Below are positions 58,801 to 64,000 of a stretch of 64,000 nt of DNA, in pieces. Origin of the DNA: Bacillus sp. FJAT-42376 (lineage in GTDB: Bacteria > Bacillota > Bacilli > Bacillales > Bacillaceae); the NCBI RefSeq assembly GCF_003816055.1, contig NZ_CP033906.1:4030001-4094000 (forward strand), in the 5' to 3' direction. The notes under the pieces were generated by a model. The model was not told the origin of the DNA. It saw only the letters and a list, made by a program, of their open reading frames with translations, and ran no database searches. The position numbers were made by a program, and so were the translations under genes. Position 1 is the stretch's first letter; each line of letters begins with the position of its first letter.

Positions 58801-59853
58801 TTACTTTTTCAGGTGGTCAACCAAATGCTTCGCACTGTCTCCGTCGCCGAATGCAGGCTCATAAGCGGAAGTATACTCGCTTCTGACAGCTTCAAGAATT
58901 TTCGCGGTATCAGAGCCGACCAGAATGTTTCCTTTGTTCTGAACCGTTTCAATCCACTCTGTTTCTTCTCTAAGTGTCACACAAGGGATTTGCAGGAAGT
59001 AGGCTTCCTTCTGCACGCCGCCTGAATCAGTCAGGATTTTTTCCGCTTCACTCTCAAGACGGAGCATATCCAGATACCCAACCGGCTCAATGACTTTAAG
59101 GTTAGGAACATCTTCTAGCTTGATGCCATAACCTTCAAGCTTATGCTTCGTACGAGGGTGAATTGGCCATACCAGGGTTTTGTCAATCTGCTTGAACGCA
59201 TCCAAGATGTTTTGCATTTTTTCCGGGAAGTCTGTGTTTTCTGCGCGGTGCAGAGTCACAAGATGATAGCCTTTGCTCTCCAGGCTGTGCTGCTCAAGAA
59301 TCTTGGAATCAGCCGCAAGCTTCTGATTGTACATAACAGCGTCATACATAACATCGCCAACATTGAACACGTTATGTGTAACATTCTCGTTTTTCAGGTT
59401 CTGAATCGCTGTATCGGTCGGGCAGAACAGGTACTCGGATACATGATCCGTCATGATGCGGTTTACTTCCTCCGGCATTTTTTTGTTGAAAGAGCGAAGG
59501 CCCGCTTCAATGTGGATCACAGGGATATGCATTTTGGAAGCAGCAAGCGCGCCTGCTAATGTTGAATTCGTATCACCGTAAACAAGAACGTAATTCGGCT
59601 CTTCCTTTACCAGTACTTCTTCAATTTTCGCAAGCATTTCGCCTGTCTGTTTTCCGTGAGAGCTAGAACCGACGTTTAAGTGATAATCCGGCTTCGGAAT
59701 ATCCAGCTCATCGAAAAAGATGTCAGACATGTTTTTATCGTAATGCTGTCCTGTATGGACAATGATTTCGTCAAAGGATTTGCGAAGCTCTCTGGATACA
59801 GGAGCTGCTTTAATAAATTGAGGCCTTGCCCCGATAATAGTTACAACCTTCAA
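58801..59853 (-). CDS. Non-hydrolysing UDP-N-acetylglucosamine 2-epimerase family (WecB/WbpI-like)
   Basis: Protein of 350 residues. Motifs: TIIGARPQFIKAAPVSREL, VHTGQHYDKNMSDIFF, GDTNSTLAGALAA, HIEAGLRSFNKKMPEE, LVTLHRAENTD and LTDSGGVQKEAYFL. The family interconverts C2 epimers of UDP-GlcNAc or of its 3-amino uronic derivative. With WbpA-, WbpB- and WbpD-like genes in the same operon, a WbpI-type role (2,3-diacetamido uronic acid) is favoured over plain WecB. TTG start with GGAGG seven bases upstream, overlapping the flippase stop by four bases. Confidence 0.92.
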   Translation of the reverse strand: MKVVTIIGARPQFIKAAPVSRELRKSFDEIIVHTGQHYDKNMSDIFFDELDIPKPDYHLNVGSSSHGKQTGEMLAKIEEVLVKEEPNYVLVYGDTNSTLAGALAASKMHIPVIHIEAGLRSFNKKMPEEVNRIMTDHVSEYLFCPTDTAIQNLKNENVTHNVFNVGDVMYDAVMYNQKLAADSKILEQHSLESKGYHLVTLHRAENTDFPEKMQNILDAFKQIDKTLVWPIHPRTKHKLEGYGIKLEDVPNLKVIEPVGYLDMLRLESEAEKILTDSGGVQKEAYFLQIPCVTLREETEWIETVQNKGNILVGSDTAKILEAVRSEYTSAYEPAFGDGDSAKHLVDHLKK

Positions 59854-61283
59854 GCTGCTTCCTCCGTTCTTCCTCTTTTACGCAGAGTCAGTAATACTCC
59901 GCCGTTTGTAAGCAAGAAAAATGCCCAAGGCACAAGTACAAGCCATACGCTTAAGTCTGAGAAATCCAATATGTATTGAATCGCTGCGATGGAAAGGAGG
60001 CTTGTGATGAACATGAAAATCAGTTTGCCTACCGGTGTTGGTACGTGGTAGGTCTTTTGGCTTCTGATGAAGATGGCAACCGTTGCATAGCCGTATGATA
60101 ACGTAATGGCTAATGCTGCACCCCATAATCCCATTATTGGAATTAGCACTACATTTAGTATTAAGCTTATAAAAGCGGCTATACCAAATTGAATAGAAAT
60201 TGGTTTCGTTTCTTTTTTTATAAAAAGACCTACAGAGATAATTAAGTAATAAAAGTTAAGGAATGATCCTAAACTTAACAGCGGTACATAAACACTTGCC
60301 GGATGGAATTCTGTATTTGAAATCATCCATCTAAAAATGGCAGGAATAAACGTGGCAATTCCCATCAAGCCAAACATTCCGATGGCAAAGATAATGATAT
60401 ATACACTTCCAAAAATTTTCTTTGCATCCGGTTTATCCTTAATTGACATTGAGTATGGCCTCCAAGCCATTTGGACTCCTGTAGTCAATAAGGTGATAAC
60501 CGTTGCAAACTTTACTGCGGTTCCAAAGAGACCAGCAGCATCTGGACCGTCAAATCCAGTCAAAATAAGCTTGTTAGACGCTGAAATTAGCCAAAAGGAT
60601 AAAGAAGCCGGTACTAAAGGAGCTGCATAAATCAAGATCTCCTTCATTAACTCCTTATCAAATCTAAACGTGACAAGATTTTTAAAGTGCGGGAGCAAGA
60701 ATACAATTATGATGCTTGCCGCTGCTATTCTCCCGAACATAATCATATCTACGTCCTGTTCCCAATATTTGAGGAACAAATAAGAGAATAGCGCAACCAT
60801 ACCCAAACGTGCCACAGTAGAAATGACAACCCGCCAGGTTAAAAACTCGAATCTAAAATAGGTCAATACTAAAGTGATCATTGATTCCAATAAAAGAACA
60901 ATAAAAGCGAGCTGCACCGTTTTTTCATATCCCGGTGCTTGTGCGACTATCATAGATACCTGCGAATCTAGAACGACAGACAGCAAATATAAGATAAATG
61001 CAACACCAAAACGGAATAAGAGAACATTTCTTACATAATCCATTTTCCTGCTCTCATGTTTTTTTTCAAAAAAGTAAAAAGCAAGAGCAGAATCTGTTCC
61101 GAATATAACCAAGAATGTCATTAAATTGGTTACAGCATCAATATTTTCAAACACCCCATATTCAGCAGGGTCAAGATAGTGGGTGTAAACAGAAATCATT
61201 AAAAACGCTACCAGTTTCGTCCCAACATTCATTAAAGCATAAAGGAGGGCATCCCCTCCAAAACGCTTGAGTTGCTTTAGCAA
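59850..61283 (-). CDS. Polysaccharide flippase (Wzx/MATE-like)
   Basis: Membrane protein of 477 residues with 12-14 predicted helices; opening LLYALMNVGTKLVAFLMISVYTHYLDPAEYGVF is in pieces the polysaccharide-synthase/flippase start, and AAGLFGTAVKFATVITLL and FNIAFISL-like helices follow. It moves lipid-linked repeat units across the membrane. TTG start close behind the acyltransferase stop. Confidence 0.88.
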   Translation of the reverse strand: MLKQLKRFGGDALLYALMNVGTKLVAFLMISVYTHYLDPAEYGVFENIDAVTNLMTFLVIFGTDSALAFYFFEKKHESRKMDYVRNVLLFRFGVAFILYLLSVVLDSQVSMIVAQAPGYEKTVQLAFIVLLLESMITLVLTYFRFEFLTWRVVISTVARLGMVALFSYLFLKYWEQDVDMIMFGRIAAASIIIVFLLPHFKNLVTFRFDKELMKEILIYAAPLVPASLSFWLISASNKLILTGFDGPDAAGLFGTAVKFATVITLLTTGVQMAWRPYSMSIKDKPDAKKIFGSVYIIIFAIGMFGLMGIATFIPAIFRWMISNTEFHPASVYVPLLSLGSFLNFYYLIISVGLFIKKETKPISIQFGIAAFISLILNVVLIPIMGLWGAALAITLSYGYATVAIFIRSQKTYHVPTPVGKLIFMFITSLLSIAAIQYILDFSDLSVWLVLVPWAFFLLTNGGVLLTLRKRGRTEEAA

Positions 61284-61284
61284 G

Positions 61285-62016
61285 TTACAGCAGCTCCCTC
61301 TTATCTACCGGTCTGAGGAATTTTGCAGGGAGGCCTTTGACAACGGTTTCGGCTTCTGTGTCTTTTGTGACTAGAGCGCCGGCTGCGACGAAGGTTTCTT
61401 CTGCGACTGTAATGCCTGGCAGGATGATGGAGGCACCGCCTACGCGGGCTCCTTTTTTAACGGTAGCGCCTTTGATTTTGTCAAAGCGCTCTTCTGTGCG
61501 TCCCATGAAGTTATCATTCGTTGTGGTGACACATGGTGCGATGAAAACAAAATCTTCAAGCTCTGTATAAGCAGTAATGTATGAGTTCGATTGGATTTTT
61601 ACACGGCGGCCGATTTTGACGTGGTTTTCTACCGTTACGCCGCGGCCGACGATGCATTCGTCTCCGATTTCTACATTTTCACGAACACTTGCAAGATCCG
61701 CAACGAGCGTGGAATGGCCGATTTTCGCACCCGCGTAAAGAACCGCGTTGCTTCCAATCGTCACATTGTCGCCCAGTTCAAGCGGAGCCATTGCGCTTGT
61801 CAGTTTGACTGTGCTTGTTTTCCCCGGAGTCGGCTGCTTGCCGATTACGGCTCCATCCGCAATGCGTACGCCGTCTCCAACAACCGTTCCCGCGTAAATG
61901 GTCACGTGGTTTCCAATGGAAACATTCTTCCCAATCAGAACGCCTTCCTCAATCACATTAAAGTGGCCAAGTACAACGGAATCATCCAATTTCACCGAGT
62001 TGCTGATTACATTCAT
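61285..62016 (-). CDS. Left-handed beta-helix acyltransferase (WbpD/WlbB-like)
   Basis: Protein of 243 residues made of hexapeptide repeats ([LIV]G-x-x-x-x) from residue 10 to about 215: VIEEGVLIGKNVSIGNHVTIYAG, LELGDNVTIGSNAVLYAGAKIG, IGDECIVGRGVTVENHVKIGRRVKI, VFIAPCVTTTNDNF in separate stretches. VFIAPCVTTTND matches N-acetyltransferases acting on 3-amino sugars of UDP-GlcNAc3NA type; the extra N-terminal repeats make it longer than WbpD. It probably acetylates the C3 amino group made by an aminotransferase not in this window. Confidence 0.82.
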   Translation of the reverse strand: MNVISNSVKLDDSVVLGHFNVIEEGVLIGKNVSIGNHVTIYAGTVVGDGVRIADGAVIGKQPTPGKTSTVKLTSAMAPLELGDNVTIGSNAVLYAGAKIGHSTLVADLASVRENVEIGDECIVGRGVTVENHVKIGRRVKIQSNSYITAYTELEDFVFIAPCVTTTNDNFMGRTEERFDKIKGATVKKGARVGGASIILPGITVAEETFVAAGALVTKDTEAETVVKGLPAKFLRPVDKRELL

Positions 62017-62032
62017 CGAACAACGCTCCCTC

Positions 62033-63352
62033 TTACAGTTTTGTATAGTTAGCAGGCTTGTTCTCTACATGTTTCATCGCATTGCGCGTGTCAAATAGGG
62101 AACGGCTGTGTTTTCCGATCATTTCATAATCAAATGTGCTGTGATCCGTTGTCAGAAGGACAAGATCCGATTCTTCAAGCAACCCTTCTGTCATTGGAAC
62201 CGTTTCTACTTTTTCGCCGCGAAGCTTGAAAGAAGTAACGAATGGATCCACGACTCTTACATCAGCACCCTCTTCATATAAAGAGTTCAGGATGTGAAGA
62301 ACAGGAGATTCACGAACATCATCGATATCTTTTTTGTATGCCACACCAAGAACGGTTACTTTTGCTCCGCGAAGCGCTTTTCCATCCTTGTTCAATAGAC
62401 GCATGCTGCGCTCTACAACGTGTTCAGGCATCGCGTTATTGATTTCACCGGCAAGCTCGATTAGACGAGTGTGGTAATTGTATTCACGCGCTTTCCAAGT
62501 CAGGTAGAATGGATCGATTGGAATACAGTGTCCGCCAAGGCCCGGGCCCGGATAGAATGCCATAAATCCGTAAGGCTTTGTTTTCGCTGCATCAATGACT
62601 TCCCATACATCAATGCCCATACGCTCGCATAGGATCGCCATTTCATTCGCAAGAGCGATATTGATGTGGCGGAACGTGTTTTCAAAGATTTTTTCCATTT
62701 CAGCTACTGCCGGACTGGAAACCTCGAATACTTCCCCTTCAAGTACGTGGCGGTAAAGAGAAGAAGCCACTTTCGTACAGTTTGCTGTAATACCGCCAAC
62801 AACTTTAGGCGTGTTTTTCGTTTTGAATTCTTTATTGCCCGGATCCACACGCTCAGGAGAGTACGCTACGAAAATATCTTCTCCGATCACATAGCCTTTC
62901 TTTTCAAAGGCAGGGACAACGATTTCTTCTGTTGTTCCAGGGTAGGTCGTTGATTCAAGGACAACTAGCATTCCTTTATGGGCAAAGTTTGCAATCGCGT
63001 TTGAAGAGCTTTCTACATACGATGTGTCCGGCTGCTGATGGTGGTCAAGCGGCGTTGGTACACAGATTGCCACTGCATCTACATCCTGGATTCTTGAGTA
63101 GTCAGTTGTCGCTTCAAGAAGGCCGTTTGCAATAATTTCTTTCAGATCTTCGTTTACAACGTCGCCGATGTAGTTGTTGCCGTCGTTTACCATATCAACG
63201 CGGGATTGCTGTACATCGAAGCCGATAACTTTGTAGCCGGCTTTCGCTTTTTCAACCGCAAGCGGAAGTCCTACATAACCTAATCCAACGACACCAATCG
63301 TTGCATTTTTTGATTCTATCTTAGAAAGCAACTCATCAATATGAGCTCCCAT
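62033..63352 (-). CDS. Nucleotide-sugar 6-dehydrogenase (WbpA-like)
   Basis: Protein of 439 residues of the UDP-glucose/UDP-ManNAc dehydrogenase family. NAD-binding IGVVGLGYVGLPLAVEKAKAG (pieces of residues 19-39), VPTPLDHHQQPDTSYV, SPERVDPGN, catalytic Cys in GPGLGGHCIPIDPFYL, and VTVLGVAYKKDIDDVRESP. The SPERVDPG and GHCIPIDP forms are those of UDP-N-acetylhexosamine dehydrogenases such as WbpA/TviB; the product would be UDP-GlcNAcA. ATG with AAGGAGATG upstream. Confidence 0.9.
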   Translation of the reverse strand: MGAHIDELLSKIESKNATIGVVGLGYVGLPLAVEKAKAGYKVIGFDVQQSRVDMVNDGNNYIGDVVNEDLKEIIANGLLEATTDYSRIQDVDAVAICVPTPLDHHQQPDTSYVESSSNAIANFAHKGMLVVLESTTYPGTTEEIVVPAFEKKGYVIGEDIFVAYSPERVDPGNKEFKTKNTPKVVGGITANCTKVASSLYRHVLEGEVFEVSSPAVAEMEKIFENTFRHINIALANEMAILCERMGIDVWEVIDAAKTKPYGFMAFYPGPGLGGHCIPIDPFYLTWKAREYNYHTRLIELAGEINNAMPEHVVERSMRLLNKDGKALRGAKVTVLGVAYKKDIDDVRESPVLHILNSLYEEGADVRVVDPFVTSFKLRGEKVETVPMTEGLLEESDLVLLTTDHSTFDYEMIGKHSRSLFDTRNAMKHVENKPANYTKL

Positions 63353-63382
63353 AATCGTTCATCTCCTTAGAATATCTCACTC

Positions 63383-64000
63383 TTAGTTCGTTACTGCTGG
63401 TTTTGAAAGGTATACTTTTTTGCCGGTTTCAGCCGATTCAAGAATCGCGTTGATTAATTGAATTGGTGCAAATCCGTCATGTCCGGTGACAATCGGTTCA
63501 CGGTCTTCTTTCACGGCCGCCGCCATGTCTTCAATGATCCACTGATGGCCAGGCTTGCCGAACGGATCCGCTTCGATTTCTTTCATCGCGGCTTCACGGT
63601 CTTCATCTGTTTCCCCTTCAAAATCCCACGTCTCAATAAAGTTCGCATTGCGTCCGCTAATTTTGGCGCTTCCCGTCTCTCCAAATATCGCCAGTGATTC
63701 TTCCAGGTTCTTCGGATAAATCGTTGTAGCGGCTTCAATAACACCAAGTGCCCCTGACTCAAACTCTACCACGCTCACAGCAAGGTCTTCTGTTTCAATC
63801 TTGCGGAAACGCGTAGCGGCCATAGCCTGTACACTTTTCACAGGTCCCATAAACCATAGAAGCAAATCAAGATTGTGAATGGCCTGGTTCATCAGAACGC
63901 CGCCGTCAAATTTCTTCGTTCCGCGCCACGGAGCCTGGTCATAGTACTCCTGACCGCGGTTCCATCTTACGGTCGCATTCGCATGGCTGAATTTGCCGAA
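63383..64000 (-). CDS. Gfo/Idh/MocA-family oxidoreductase (WbpB/WlbA-like), 5' end off the window
   Basis: About 205 C-terminal residues are visible and the frame is open to the right edge. The C-terminal beta-sheet domain has WRGTKKFDGGVLMNQAIHNLDLLLWFMGPV in pieces, with the family catalytic His in AIHNLDLL, then VVEFESGALGVIEAATTIYPKN and EDMAAAVKEDREPIVTGHDG. WbpB/WlbA oxidises C3 of UDP-GlcNAcA. The NAD-binding half, and perhaps the aminotransferase gene, lie beyond the window. Confidence 0.85.
   Translation of the reverse strand, partial: FGKFSHANATVRWNRGQEYYDQAPWRGTKKFDGGVLMNQAIHNLDLLLWFMGPVKSVQAMAATRFRKIETEDLAVSVVEFESGALGVIEAATTIYPKNLEESLAIFGETGSAKISGRNANFIETWDFEGETDEDREAAMKEIEADPFGKPGHQWIIEDMAAAVKEDREPIVTGHDGFAPIQLINAILESAETGKKVYLSKPAVTN

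Overview
The window reads as chromosome of a low-GC, flagellated, spore-forming, naturally competent member of the Bacillaceae (Bacillus or a close relative). The main evidence is a conserved block on the minus strand whose gene order matches the late flagellar/competence/degSU region of Bacillus subtilis: fliD-flaG at the left edge, then hag, csrA, fliW, yviE, flgL, flgK, flgN, flgM, yvyF, comFC, comFA, degV, degU and degS, followed by yvyE and an LCP gene on the plus strand. A cwlJ-type germination hydrolase also occurs. A large block of accessory DNA (about 1.7-35.7 kb) separates flaG from hag.

Layout. 1-1.6 kb: fliD (cut by the edge) and flaG behind a sigma-D promoter. 1.8-4.3 kb: four paralogous small membrane proteins, one of them broken. 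4.8-13.1 kb: a catabolite-controlled operon of an AtuA-like protein, a DUF4387 protein, an LplB/LplC/lipoprotein sugar importer and two ADP-ribosylglycohydrolase-family proteins. 13.3-14.3 kb: a VOC protein and a CwlJ-like hydrolase. 14.6-23.0 kb: a second LplABC-type importer with a YesM/YesN-type two-component system and an extra solute-binding protein. 23.4-26.0 kb: a chemoreceptor with a sigma-D promoter and small doubtful ORFs. 26.2-29.8 kb: an LXG (type VII secretion) toxin whose C-terminus looks like an arginine-type ADP-ribosyltransferase, with its small partner and, just downstream, a DraG-like ADP-ribosylhydrolase that is the likely immunity protein. 30.0-35.5 kb: a fragment of a surface-protein domain and a 1549-residue secreted protein made of 16 modules.

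35.7-37.4 kb: the flagellin gene. A group I intron, seen as a full set of core pairings P3, P4, P7, P8 and P9, lies across and beyond its 3' end, and a second copy of the flagellin C-terminus follows it. The hag leader carries a CsrA-type site next to the fliW-csrA pair. 37.4-50.1 kb is the conserved flagellar/competence/degSU block. 50.4-55.0 kb: a three-gene plus-strand operon for cell-wall turnover (SH3-amidase, SH3 protein, SpoIID/LytB protein). 55.2-56.7 kb: an IS3-family element between two copies of a roughly 127-bp repeat with inverted ends. 56.8-64.0 kb: a lipoprotein and a minus-strand polysaccharide operon (polymerase, 2-epimerase, flippase, hexapeptide acyltransferase, UDP-sugar dehydrogenase, Gfo/Idh oxidoreductase) that fits synthesis of a diacetamido-uronic acid polymer.

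The two most interesting items are the flagellin group I intron, whose first bases encode an alternative flagellin C-terminus, and the LXG ADP-ribosyltransferase/ADP-ribosylhydrolase pair. The AtuA/DUF4387/ADP-ribosylglycohydrolase catabolic operon is a third candidate for an undescribed pathway. All family assignments come from reading motifs and from memory of the families; no database search was run.
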